From contig JAJEKB010020989.1 in the NCBI GenBank assembly GCA_022393335.1, forward strand, positions 1,131,494 to 1,195,493: a stretch of DNA of 64,000 bases. The letters run 5' to 3'. The DNA is from Macrotrachela quadricornifera. Lineage: Eukaryota; Rotifera; Eurotatoria; Philodinida; Philodinidae. The position numbers and the translations under genes are program-made. Shown piece after piece: positions 34,331 through 45,714 of this stretch. Positions within the stretch are counted from its first letter, which is position 1; each line of letters begins with the position of its first letter. The notes under the pieces are model-generated. The model was not told where the DNA came from. It saw only the letters and a list, made by a program, of their open reading frames with translations, and searched no databases.

Positions 34331-36051
34331 CCTTTATTAGAGGACTCCAGATCTTCTATTGTATCCAATCATACGAATTTCTTAGAAGGATCTTCTACTG
34401 TGACTTTCACGTAAAATTTTTAGAAAAATGTGCCATTAACACTTTACATTCTTGTTTTTGTCAAGAAATAGGTTAGAAAACGTTCCATTATGAGACAATA
34501 TAATCATGAATAACGATGCAAATACGTTACGCATCTCTTTTCGATCGGTTTTTCTAGCGACATGAATATCAATAACCACTTATGAGTCTTCTGTGATTAT
34601 ATGAAGTAGTTGCGTAAGACACAGACATTGACATTATTACTCACAACCGAAACTTGAGGGGTGGGTGATATTTTGACAACATTGAAATCCCAAAACATGC
34701 AGATTGTCTAACAATTGCTTCGAAATCTTTTTTTTGGACGGACTAGAACACTTGAATCTTCTATTATGTCCTTCAAACTTTTTGCCAAGGGAAATCTTCT
34801 ATTACAGGTAGGGATATAATGTAACTTCAAAGTAAATGAATCATTTATTAAAGTGCTTCAAAGAGGAAACCAAATTTCATCTGAAAAGTACAAAAAACTT
34901 ATTACTCAAGTTTCTTCAATTAGAAAAGGATGTGGTTTGACAGATATATACATTTTTATTTGAGATTCTAATCTATTTGTTTTAACATGACATATTTATA
35001 GATGCATATTTTAGATGCTCACGGTTGGATCAAAAATCAAAGATCTTTAATTTTGAATTATTCTTCTAATCAAATATTTAACATTGACCATTGATCTTTC
35101 CAGCAGAAATAGATTTTCCTGAGGATTCTTTCGTTTAGTGGTGAAAAAACAACAAAAGTTACAGTTAGAAAGAAGAATAGTATCACGTGTCCGTATACTG
35201 TGCAGCAAATTGCGTCAATTGATAGGCAATTATTAAACAAATTCTTCCTGATTCTCTAAGTAAAGGAAAATGAGTTTGGTAAAAGAGTAAAGCAAGATTG
35301 AGTTGCACCACTAAATGTCGTAGTGCGAGCTTCAGAATTTGGAAAAAACAGCAATGAAAAACATTGCATTTTTTAAAATGATCTAAAAAAGTTTAGGGAA
35401 GTATTTTCACATCAAGATAGTCAATCATTAATTCTTTCTGAAGAGTCAACTGGCCATAATCAACTATCTGCTTCATAATTTAAAAGTCTCATCAGGTCTG
35501 GACTCATACAAACCAAATGATATTTGCTTTAAACTTTATGAACTATATTCCATAATTATTCGTTTTCAAAAGCGGACTCTTCTAGATTAAATAAAAAAAT
35601 ATTTCATAAGATGAGCGATGACAATTATCTCGTATTTCACATTTTAATATCACAGACATAACGCTAGTAGTTTTCTCATCAACCTCAACAAGGAAAAAGA
35701 TCGAAGCTCACACTTATTAGATCAGAGAAACGAGATCTTCAAAGTATTCTGAAAAATCTGAAGAGTCATACAAAGGCTACCGTAGGCTATGGCTTCCTAT
35801 CTGAAAACAGATGTATTCGCAAGGAAATAACGTTCATTGTTTCCACTCTACGATTCAGTCGCACATACGATCTAAAATAAGAATAGATGCAATAGTGAGT
35901 GATTCTTCCTTTACTTATTAAAAAGAAAAGAACGACACGAGAGAATAATCTGTGAGAGCCATGTGTTATTTCAATACTGCAACTTATCATTTATTATGCT
36001 TTCAATATGTGAATGCTTCATTTTTATTTTTCTACTCTACAGTGTGACTCA
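34331..36051. other. intergenic, no gene recognised
   Basis: 1.7 kb with only scattered open frames of up to about 67 codons. A stretch at 35100-35480 has local reading frames that might be a very old transposase relic, but no motif could be fixed. Confidence 0.35.
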
Positions 36052-36132
36052 CACACTAAAATACAATGTGCCTCATCATGTGTCGCATAAATCGCAACAG
36101 GCACCTCGTGTCGTATCGTTTACGTTCTCCGC

Positions 36133-36170
<38 letters not shown>

Positions 36171-36230
36171 AGAACGCAAGAGATACGACACGAGGTGCTC
36201 GTTGTAACACATTTTATATTTAAAGTGTAC
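36052..36230. mobile_element. small inverted-repeat element around a (TA)n core
   Basis: GGCACCTCGTGTCGTATCG (about 36101) faces its inverted copy GATACGACACGAGGTGCTC (about 36181) across a (TA)n microsatellite at 36136-36168. Outside these cores the arms stay loosely inverted (ACACTAAAATACAATGTG against CACATTTTATATTTAAAGTG). The core motif recurs singly at about 26539. No target duplication is certain. Confidence 0.6.
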
Positions 36231-36381
36231 CAACAACAAAACACTATTTCATGGGCTCTCGTAATCAGCTAAAGCAATTTTCGTGAAGTTACAACAATAT
36301 AGACGTTATCACCGTTCGGCGAACTCAGGTCCTGAAATTTTTGTGTCATAATCATTTGTGATTAATTCCATATTTTTGCGA

Positions 36382-37191
36382 ATGGAAGCAACAAAAATCG
36401 TCTTTCTTTGGAGTCACGTACGTTCAGTTTCGACTGCATTTGAACGAGCTTTCATGCAACGGGAAGACTATATTACTTTTCATGAACCTTTCAACGAACC
36501 TTGCTTCTTTGGTCCTGAACGAATTTACAATTACTTTGATAATGAATCGAATTCATACACAGAACATACTAACGTAACCTACCCACAGGTAGTCGAGAGA
36601 ATACTCAACACTGCCGTCAGTAATGGAAAAAAGAACATATTTATCAAAGATATGGCACGCCATGTTGTACGACCGAATTACAAGTCACACCCAGAAAATG
36701 TAACCGTGCTTCCACTTGACTTTCTTAAGCGATGTAAACACACGTTTATCCTTCGCACACCAGAAAAAACTATACGGTCTTTGTACCGTGCATGTCTTGC
36801 TAACAATCAGAAGTTGCTTGACGATAATATAGGATATCAGGAACTGCAAGTTTTATTTGAATTTCTTACCAAACTGACAGGTACTCCTCCATCTTTGGTC
36901 GAATCAAACGAACTTCTCGCACAACCCGAAGCTGTCATACGATTGTACTGCGAATCGGCAATTAATGATCGGTTTGAACCGAGCATGCTCGAATGGACCC
37001 CGGAACGAGTTCAGACATTTGATAAATGGGCAGGTTGGCATGAAGAAGCTCAGTATAGCACAGGTTTCAATCACATTCAGAAAAGGACGGGCAATACTAG
37101 TGATCTCGTTCTACCTGATAACGTGCAGCAGCTTATTGAGGAAAACATACCCATATACAACGCGCTGCGTGAATTTAGAGTGTATGTTTGA
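36382..37191 (+). CDS. sulfotransferase-like P-loop protein
   Basis: 269 aa from the ATG at 36382; the frame extends to 36358 only through a GTG, so the ATG is preferred. The N-terminus FLWSHVRSVSTAFERAF (from about residue 8) is the PAPS 5'-phosphosulfate loop of the sulfotransferase fold in its RSxST form, followed by FHEPFNEP. A second motif FILRTPEKTIRSLYR (about 122-136, Arg125 and Ser133) matches the 3'-phosphate-binding strand and helix. Such proteins transfer sulfate from PAPS to small molecules or carbohydrates; the substrate here is unknown. Single exon, no signal peptide, so cytosolic. The closest family I recall is the fungal/bacterial-type sulfotransferase group often labelled aminotransferase-like, so foreign origin is possible but unproven. 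Base composition is less AT-rich than its surroundings. Confidence 0.72.
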   Translation: MEATKIVFLWSHVRSVSTAFERAFMQREDYITFHEPFNEPCFFGPERIYNYFDNESNSYTEHTNVTYPQVVERILNTAVSNGKKNIFIKDMARHVVRPNYKSHPENVTVLPLDFLKRCKHTFILRTPEKTIRSLYRACLANNQKLLDDNIGYQELQVLFEFLTKLTGTPPSLVESNELLAQPEAVIRLYCESAINDRFEPSMLEWTPERVQTFDKWAGWHEEAQYSTGFNHIQKRTGNTSDLVLPDNVQQLIEENIPIYNALREFRVYV

Positions 37192-38499
37192 TGATAGATG
37201 GAATACCTTAACACTTGCCGTTTTTCATCAGAACTAAATACCATAGCCATACTGATTTGATTATATCCATTTAAATGTGTCACACTTTCCTACTTTAATT
37301 TTTTCGTTAAAATTGGAAACGAAATATGTGAAAAGCTAGACAGTGCTAAATAGAAATTTCAAAAAAATTAATATCAATGGTTTATTGAGTACTCAAGTTT
37401 ATTTTTCATTTTCTGTAGCTTTTCAAATACATTTCCGTAGCAATATATTTTACTATTATTTACTTAGGATGTTGGCGTGAGTATAAGTTTTGGAGTAGCA
37501 CAAAGAAATTTTGTACTCCACTCTTTATTATTTTTAATGGATAGAAAAAAATAATGAAGAAGAAAAGCTAAGCTATTCGTGATTAAATGTAATAGTTCGG
37601 AAAACGGTATAAAGTATGCCTTGCGTTGATCTAAAACTTTTTTGCATTTATCGTTTTTGTGAGAGTATGGGACGTGAATCTATATAGGTCTTCCCTTAGC
37701 CTAAACTTAGATCTATTGCAAAGTCAAATTTTAAGCAAAATTAGCAGAATGATCATAAGTAATAAATAAATAGAATCCTACAGCAAGACATCATATGAAG
37801 AATTCAGTTTAACAAACTGAGCACAGGGCTTGAGGGTGAGGCTTTCTTTTTCGTTATCAACGTCAAAGTATTCCTACATGTATTTTTACTTACTGAATTG
37901 TGACCTTAGCTGGAACTTAATGAAATTTTTGGATTATTGAAGCTAACGATAAAGACGAAAGCCTCATCTGCACCCATGATTGTCTCATTGCTGATTGAAT
38001 GTGGATAGTTGTATCAGAAAGTCATTGTTTATTAGTTTATATCCAAGCTCTTTAATGTTTTTAGATAGAAGATGAAATATTTTCATAAGCTAGTTGTAGA
38101 ATATTACACTTTTTTCTTTTTTGTTACTAAATGTTGAAGAATTTGAACGCTTGTTAATAAATTCATGCTAATATCTAATGAAAGTCTTGTTTGCATGCCT
38201 CGAGTTGTTTCTCATGCAATCGAAAATACTCGATGTCTTTGTCAATCAAGGACAAAATATCTAATATCAACACACGATAAATGATGAAAATTTTTCATAT
38301 TAAGTATCAATAAATTATGATAGATAATAAAACAAAATGAAATTATACAGAATACAAGATAAAATGGATAAACTGACATATTTTTCGTAAAGAGTGCAAC
38401 TCTTTTTTATTATCTAGTACGTTAATCTCAAAAACAAGAATTATATTAAAATTCTTAATTTATATAAGCACACTAGTTGATGAAAAATAAATAAATTAT
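37192..38499. other. intergenic, no gene recognised
   Basis: 1.3 kb of AT-rich spacer after the sulfotransferase-like gene; short frames only and no repeats identified. Confidence 0.4.
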
Positions 38500-38690
38500 A
38501 AAGAGAACATCATGATCTTTAGATGATTAAATGTCAAGTAAAATATTGTAATAGAAACAATATTGGTGATTTAATATGGAAATAAATTAATGCAATTTTT
38601 ATTAATTAATGTCATAAGTTTGATTTTAATAATATAAACTATTTAAAACGTTTAATTAATTATAACTAATGATTTATTTTTCAATAAACT
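38500..38690 (+). pseudogene. relic of a fourth Ly6-like array gene (3' end)
   Basis: Reads IKCQVKYCNRNNIGDLIWK then a stop, aligning with IECQINGCNTINTGDLIRQ near the end of array copy 3; an upstream in-frame TAG replaces the Trp codon. The nucleotides GGTGATTTAATA are shared exactly. Only the second-domain terminus survives. It lies 4.5 kb beyond the array, with the sulfotransferase-like gene in between. Confidence 0.65.
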
Positions 38691-38743
38691 TTGATATTTA
38701 ATATTTTAATCGTTATTTTAACAAAAAAAAATCAATTTTTTGT

Positions 38744-39721
38744 CTAATCTTTAAGTTGTTCATCTACACCAGTAGGTATTACAATTCGTCCTCGTCCGTT
38801 TTCTAGAATTATATCAGTTAACCAAGCAGGAATCATAGAGAGTGGAAAAAATACCAAACTTGATTGCCAGCCTGGTCGATAGCGAATATACGGTTTTGTA
38901 TTACTAACAGCATGTTGAAGTGCATGTACAACTTTTATAGGATTTTCAGCTAATTTAAGAAATGGATTATTTGATCGTTTATGCATTAAATTTTTCAGAT
39001 AATTTTCACCCCATCGATTTTTAACATCAGCTGAAAGTTCATTCCATATTTTTTGCACTACTTGATTATGTCCATCAATAAGAGGCGTACGCATGTAACC
39101 TGGTTCAATAATACTTACATGTAAACCCCATGGATGCATTTCACGACGAAGACAATCAGAAAATGATTCCAAGGCAAATTTTGATGCACAATATGATGAC
39201 ATACTTGGTGCAGCTAAAAAACCAGCGACGGAACATAAATTAACTACACGTGAATTACGTTTAGCTATAAGTAATGGTAAAAATTTTTTTGTCATAGCAA
39301 CATGTCCAAAAAAATTTACTTCCATCATTTTTCTCATAAAATCCATTGTAATCCAATCAACTAAACCATCTTGATCAATACCAGCATTATTAACAAGTGC
39401 ATGTAATGTATTTGTTTTTTCTGTTACTATTTTATAAGCTGCATCAATATGTGATGGTTGAGTTATATCAAGACAAAATACTGTAGCACGTGATGAAAGT
39501 TTATTTTTCAATAAAACTTGACTTTCTTCATTATAAACAGTAGCAAAAACATTAAAACCTTGTTTATCAAGTTCAATTACTAATCCATGACCAAAACCAG
39601 TATCACATCCACTTACTAATACATACTTACCATGAGGATTAACATCAGGTGATGGATAGAAATATTGATACAATCGATAACTTATATAGAGAATTAATAG
39701 TAAAATTATAATTAAAACCAT
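38744..39721 (-). CDS. short-chain dehydrogenase, retinol/17beta-HSD type (SDR)
   Basis: 325-aa NAD(P)-dependent short-chain dehydrogenase. An N-terminal membrane anchor (about residues 1-21, MVLIIILLLILYISYRLYQY) is followed by the Rossmann motif SGCDTGFGHG (37-46), the NNAG motif (111-114), the catalytic Ser164 and YCASK (Tyr177, Lys181), then a PGYMRTP segment. The GCDTGFGxG form with an N-terminal anchor is typical of the 11-cis-retinol/17beta-hydroxysteroid dehydrogenase group (SDR9C), which works on the ER membrane with lipid alcohols; the exact substrate is unknown. Length fits (315-330 aa). No intron and no broken residue. It ends just beside the Ly6-like relic on the other strand. 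Confidence 0.92.
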   Translation of the reverse strand: MVLIIILLLILYISYRLYQYFYPSPDVNPHGKYVLVSGCDTGFGHGLVIELDKQGFNVFATVYNEESQVLLKNKLSSRATVFCLDITQPSHIDAAYKIVTEKTNTLHALVNNAGIDQDGLVDWITMDFMRKMMEVNFFGHVAMTKKFLPLLIAKRNSRVVNLCSVAGFLAAPSMSSYCASKFALESFSDCLRREMHPWGLHVSIIEPGYMRTPLIDGHNQVVQKIWNELSADVKNRWGENYLKNLMHKRSNNPFLKLAENPIKVVHALQHAVSNTKPYIRYRPGWQSSLVFFPLSMIPAWLTDIILENGRGRIVIPTGVDEQLKD

Positions 39722-39989
39722 TAATACACTTTCAAATATGTTCAGAAAATTGTAAAATGCAGAAATTTTTTAAATGTATTTAGTTTATTACAATGAAATG
39801 AAAAAATAAAACTTTAGAGCAGCGGTTATCGATATTAGATGCACACACATCGTTTATATTTGACTATGATACACTCCACACGGCGAAAAAATGCATGCAA
39901 ACATAAAGGGTCAAAGATTATAGTAAGGAAAGAAAAAAAAAACTAGGCGAGAATGACAAAATATGTAATAGATAAAATTCAAGTTTTAC
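39722..39989. other. upstream region of the SDR gene
   Basis: Short spacer with the presumed SDR promoter; no definable motif. Confidence 0.4.
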
Positions 39990-40335
39990 AAATAAACATC
40001 CAATGAGTAACATCTATCTTCGAACTAATAATACGATTTTCATCGTAATCTCTGATTATAAAACTTTCAGTTACTTCATCAAAATAAAGGCTAATTAACT
40101 GTATCAATTAATTAGTATTTACTCTTGCTTCATTATCGTCAACAATAATATTAGTTCCTGATTGTGCATTAACTGAATAAATGAATTACGTGATGATTTT
40201 CATTATTTACTATATAAAGTGTACCCAAATTTGAATTACATACGATATCATATATTAAATATAATTCATTAATGAACCTATAGGCTTTATCTTCAAATCT
40301 AATTCATAATTATTTTGTAATACAGAGTGCTGTCA
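39990..40335 (-). pseudogene. NHL-repeat protein relic
   Basis: Minus-strand pieces LGTLYIVNNENHHVIHLFS and YFDEVTESFIIRDYDENRII are two NHL-type blades with the usual Y-I-x-N-x-x-N-H-x-V and F-I-I-x-D/N-Y patterns, separated by stops. A broken remnant unrelated to the gene at 13.4-16.2 kb except by family. Confidence 0.5.
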
Positions 40336-40849
40336 TATTGCCTACTTATAACAACAATAATTACTCTTGTGGACACATCTTGAACTATAATAAAACATGA
40401 TAATTCTACCATATGTAGCGTAGATATAATCATATAAATCAATTTGAATACTAGTAAAAAAAACTCATAATAATGAATGGTATATATTATAGTTTGTTTA
40501 CATTTCTAGCTACTTTGGACTAAATAACACATTTATTTGTCATTTTTGAATCTCTAGTTTTCCAAGTGCTCTGCAATAAGAATTATGAAAAGAAAAGACG
40601 TCGATGGAGTTGCCCACTTAAATAAACGATTTCAGTGTTGTTTGAAAATTGATGTCGACGAATAATTCTAACTTTTCTATTTCTCTTTTTAATAATCTAT
40701 AATGATGAATATGTGTGCATAATCTTGTTAATAAAAAGAATCGAATTGAACAAACTTATTTATTCGGTTAAGATGTCGATAAACATGTATAAGATATGAA
40801 ATAATGAGATGATCATGATAGGACTAAAAGTTTATGTCTTATTCATATT

Positions 40850-42839
40850 ACAGAAATTAACGAATGTTGCACTTTATTTGTATAGTTGATGCAATGTTTG
40901 GATTATAGATAGTATTATGTATTGTAGAAGGATCGACACCTAAACCAACTGACATGATATAAGCGAGACCTTCAGACGATACCATTGAACCATGTTTTTG
41001 AGCTTAATAAAAATATCATTTGGATCTACACTTACAAGTTTAACGATTAATGTTGAATTGATGAGTACTTATAGTTAGAGGTGTAAGCCGATAGGCTAAT
41101 CGGCGGCGGCGTCAATTTTTTAAAATTTTTTAAAAACGCTCGGCGGCGCAGCTTTGAGATTCCAATGTTGTACAGCGGCGGCGGTTCAAAAATTTTAAAA
41201 TTTCGAATACCTTCAGCGGCGCGGCGGCTACAATTAAAGTGTCTCAGCGGCGCGGCGGCTTAAAATTCAAAAAGTACTACATTATCATAAAAAAATTAAT
41301 CTATGGACTTGGCTGTACTAAGAGAATAATACAGTGTTAAATTTAGACCAAATTAATTCGTATTTACATTTGATAGGTAATGCATCAATTAGAATTCTAG
41401 ACTTTGAAATAAATCGTAGTTTTTGTTCAGTTCAATCATAGTGAGCGCGCCGATTGAAACTGCGTCAGCCTCATTTGAAAAACAAATCTGACTTTGGTTA
41501 GTGTGTCAACTTTAATGCGGTTCTGAAAAGTGTAATAAATTTAATGCACTTTTAAAAAATGTTTTAAATGTTTATTAATTGTTCAATCAATCATGTTTCG
41601 TAATTCAGCATTAACATTTTTAGTACAGATAAGGACTATTTCAATATCTCGTCCTTGTTATTTTCAAACATAGATGTGGAAAAACTTTATTTCAGATCCA
41701 AACATAATAAAAAAGTTTATAATTAAATTAAATATAATTGCCAAGATGAATATTTAATGAAAAATTACCAACACGAGTATTAATGAGTAAAACCACCTAG
41801 TGTGCTGAAGTTTGTTGCTTTTATTTTGTTTTTGTTAATTATAATTTAAAATACTCGTCTCTTTTTGTATTTAAAATATATCTAACGTAACAGACACCAA
41901 CAACTGAAGTGCTAACTAAGAGTTTTCAACCAACACAGAATTAAGGGTTCGGTTACAATTTAGAACTATAAGCATCTGATTGGTCACAGAACCAGCACAA
42001 AAGTGATGGTGAAGGCAAAAAAATTAATGAAAAATAGATATATTGAGATTCTAAAATGTAAAAATGTCGAAATAAGGAAAATATAAATAAAACATTATCG
42101 ATATTTACGATAGTTGCCAGCGGCGGCGGCTCAAAAATTTTAAAATTTTGAATACCATCGGCGTCGCGGCGGCTGTAATTAAAGTGTCTCAGCGGCGACG
42201 GCTTAAAAATTTCTAAAATTTTTACTGATACGGCGGCGGCGGCTTAGAATTTTTCGATTTAATCGGCGGCGACGGCGGCTCAGCCGCACGGCTTACACCT
42301 CTACTTATAGTACTATTTGTAGCAGTAGAATTAAAAATAAGATTTCCCACATTTTCGCCAATCATTTTTTTGAACAAGATATGAAGTTGATTTAACAATT
42401 AAACTAGCATTGAAGACTATTAGACTTAGTGTCCATTGTGCACTTTCAATATTTTGAAGAAATGGAGCATAACAACCACCAATAATAATATCTGAATTAC
42501 GTTCAAAACCAATTCGATAGATTGATTCGACAATAGCAGATTTTATAGATAGAAAATCCAGTCGATAAGGTCTAGATAAATTATTAATTTTTGAACTATC
42601 ATCATTGATAATTGCAAATTCTTCTACAAGAACTTTTGGACTTAGTCAAGAAACCTTCTCATAGCGACGAAAATTTTGTATAGAAAACATTCGAACTTGA
42701 TAATCATGATCATTTACAGCTGGTAAAGAATTTATAGATCTTGTTGTCGTAGCAATAAAAGGAATATTAGCATATCGTTCAGAAAGAGTATTATAATACT
42801 CTGGCCACAATGTGAGAGTACAATAGAACCTGAAAGAAA
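40850..42839 (-). pseudogene. GH51 alpha-L-arabinofuranosidase pseudogene
   Basis: The minus strand from a splice acceptor at 42839 reads LWPEYYNTLSERYANIPFIA, then PKVLVEEFAI (site of the GH51 nucleophile Glu), SIYRIGFERNSDIIIGGCYA and QWTLSLIVFNAS. After a 1,228-bp insertion the C-terminal beta domain continues to GLGVDPSTIHNTIYNPN. This order is that of GH51 enzymes, which release arabinose from plant hemicellulose. Damage: an in-frame TGA after KVS (about 42652), a frameshift in an A-run (about 42375), stops near the insertion, and loss of the upstream catalytic half including the acid/base region. GH51 is rare in animals; bacterial or fungal origin is probable. Confidence 0.75.
41076..42303. 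mobile_element. 1,228-bp hAT-type element with CGGCGG-rich ends
   Basis: Inverted ends TAGAGGTGTAAGCCG / CGGCTTACACCTCTA, flanked by a perfect 8-bp duplication CTTATAGT (41068-41075 and 42304-42311), the hAT signature. Both subterminal regions carry blocks of CGGCGGCGGC-type repeats alternating with AAAATTTT stretches; the middle (about 41280-42110) is plain AT-rich DNA without transposase. It interrupts the GH51 pseudogene. A decayed relative is at 46066-46441. Confidence 0.92.
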
Positions 42840-44561
42840 TATTCTTGAAACTGTAATTATCAACAACTTTTGTACTTCATTTCAGTTTGATTTCTTACTC
42901 AATATACACTGTTCACTCTTTGTTATATATCTTTCTCTTTTCTTGCGTGATGATCTTAGAAAGAGAAATATTTGTGACATCTCCATACCCGCTTTCTTTA
43001 ATTTTCTTAAACACAAATTGTATCATTCATACATGCATAGAACACATATTTGGGCAATAGAGATAGAGAATAAACATCAGTCAAACGTAGTGGCCATCAA
43101 ATCAATAAAAAAAACAAAAATAAAGATGAAGATGACATTTTTCATTATATTACATGAATAAAGAATTAGTCTCAATTAAAGGTATGAAATCAATGATTAG
43201 TTAGTACAAACGCAGGCTCTTTAAGCTTTGTCAATAATATTTTGTCAGACTTACTTCTATGTTTTACGTATATTCTTTATTCAAAAATCAAACTATGTTT
43301 CGAAACCATTGTACACTGCAATACAAAACAATAGAATTGTTTGTAATTGTTGTAATTAGGTCTAACCAAATGTTCTATCATTATTAAATAAAAATATAAA
43401 GATACAGAGATGTTTGTAATTTAATTTTATTACATGTTGAGAATAGTTGTCAATATTATTTATGTCAAATTCAATCATTTTAACAAAATTTGTTTGAAGT
43501 TTTTCCCGAATTTTTTTCAAAAAAATTTTAGATACCTTGGATATTGCACCTTGACGAATGTGATGGATATGACATTGTATTGATGCCTTCTTCTATCATA
43601 TAACCAATAACATTGGATGAGTGTAGAATTAACGATGATCATCAAGCAAATCCGTAAAATTTGATCCTGATGTTTCTGTTTGTATGCATATTTTATTAAC
43701 AAAAGGCCTCAAACAATTTCTAATATAATACTGGCAACCTACATTCTTGTCTTTATTTATACTCAGAACTATTTAGTTTTAAGTATATATCAGACGAAAT
43801 TTTGATTAAAATCTGTCTCCATAAACAATAGTTTTTGATAATTCATTTTCAATAAGTCAGGTAGCATCCAATGACTTATAACTAACCTATCTCAAATAAA
43901 TCGATATTCCATCACTGATCAAATAAAATTTCGCTAAAATTTCAAGATAAATGAAACATTGAGAAAAAAATTTATGTTGAAAGGATTGCACTTGGTATAA
44001 ATAATACTAACAACTATTTACAATATTTATAAAATTAAATTAAAAATATTTTCTTATTTTTATATTTTATTTAATTCTAACAGAACTTTTAGTTAGATCT
44101 AAGTACCATTATCATTTGTTGATTTAATTGTTCAATATTAGTTATGTAGATATTGATGACATGCCAGGAACTTTAGGAGTACCTTTGACTGTAATAACCA
44201 TGTTTAATTACATCAGAAATAGACAGATAGAAACTTTTTATGTCTTGCTAGCAACAGAATAGGAGAAACATGATATCTTCTTTAATATTCGATTCAATGA
44301 AAAATATATTAAAATTTTCAGGTATTTTATAATCATTATATTTCATAAATTTTTTGATTTATCGAATCTCTCTGTAATTTTTAGAATACTTTGAATTCAT
44401 ATTGAAATATTGATCATTCTAATCTAATTTCACTAGAATGATTTGATGAAAATTTTAAAATTAATAAAAAAAAGGGTTGAACCATATGTATGTGCTCATG
44501 ATCTATGTAATACAATTAAAAATTTTTAGTTAAAATTTTATATATAAAAAAAAATAATAAT
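42840..44561. other. intergenic, no gene recognised
   Basis: 1.7 kb with open frames of at most 72 codons and no motif. The 5' part of the GH51 gene is not found here. Confidence 0.4.
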
Positions 44562-45714
44562 TTAACATGGATGACAATAAGCAAGTTTTAATTGTTCTCG
44601 ATGCAATACTTGAGTTGCATTAGCAAAAAGTGCTAAAATTATATAACGAAGAGGAGCATCACCCCATCGATAGAGAAATATACCTCTAGATTCATCCACA
44701 GCTTGAATAAAATCCACAACTTCTTTTCGTTGTGTAAATGATAAATCAATAATTTCAACATTATTCCAATAATTTGGTATTGCTATTGTACGATTAAATA
44801 TATCATCTATCATATCACGATTTCGTGGAATTATTTTATTTTTAACGATAAAATCAGCTGTAAGATTTCGTAAACGTAATAAACCTGGAAGAATATATTC
44901 AAAATCAAATTCTTTTCTATTAGCAAAATAAAGAGCTTTATGTTGTACCATTAAATCAAATACATTCGACCAGTTACCTAGAAAAAAAAAGAGATGATAT
45001 TTCTAAAAAACAAAATTATATTTATTATTGATTTGAAATAACCTAGAATTTGTGAATCATCATCAAGTCTCATTAAATATCGATATTGTTGAATAATTTT
45101 TAATTCAAATACTTGTTTAAACCAAAAATAACACATATGATGATAATTCCATTTACCATTTTTTGACCAATTTGGATCTTTTATATAAGGATCAAAATTT
45201 GGTGAAAATTTATAAAATATATGATCAACATTAACAAATATAACTTGACGACGAGTACATTCAATTATTGATATTAATTCTCCTCGAAATGGATAACCAG
45301 TATGAAAGATAATTAAATCTGTTGTACTATTATCATTAAAACGTTGATCAAAAATAATTATTTTTTCACGAAGTTTTGGATAAGGATTATAAGCTGTACG
45401 AATATCACCACTAAAACTTGCTACTAAGAAAGCAATAGCATCTGCACTATGCTATAAGAATAAAATATAATAATACAAAAAAGGAAAAAATAAAATTAAT
45501 ATAGTTTTACTATTCGAGTTTGATTTAAATATTTATATTTAGAAAATATATATGAATTTTCATTAGTTTGAGAATAATTTAATTTTGTTTTCATGCCATC
45601 TTGTTCATAAAAAATAATAGAAAATGATGATTTCAATGAAGCACCAAATGAATAAATAAATAAAAGAATAAGAAATAATATAAATAAAAATATTTGTCTT
45701 AATAATGTTTGCAT
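44562..45714 (-). CDS. KRE2/MNT1-type alpha-1,2-mannosyltransferase (GT15)
   Basis: Three exons, 45511-45714, 45043-45451 and 44562-44977, joined by GT-AG introns of 59 and 65 bp, give 342 aa. Exon 1 starts at ATG 45714 with a type-II membrane anchor (LLRQIFLFILFLILLFIYSF), as for Golgi glycosyltransferases. The lumenal part carries YRYLMRLDDDSQILG (metal/GDP-mannose site, about 193-205), NNVEIIDLSF (Glu279, the conserved active-site Glu of the family) and FLYRWGDAPLRYIILALF (RWGDAP 308-313), ending HPC. These are the GT15 hallmarks of yeast Kre2/Mnt1 and Ktr proteins, which add alpha-1,2-mannose to O- and N-linked glycans. Length is slightly below the fungal enzymes. GT15 is essentially fungal, so this gene is a candidate horizontal acquisition that has since gained or kept introns. 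Confidence 0.88.

Noticed and set aside
36358..36381. Earlier start of the sulfotransferase-like gene
   Set aside because: The codon at 36358 is GTG; the first ATG is 36382, placed directly before the family's conserved first strand.
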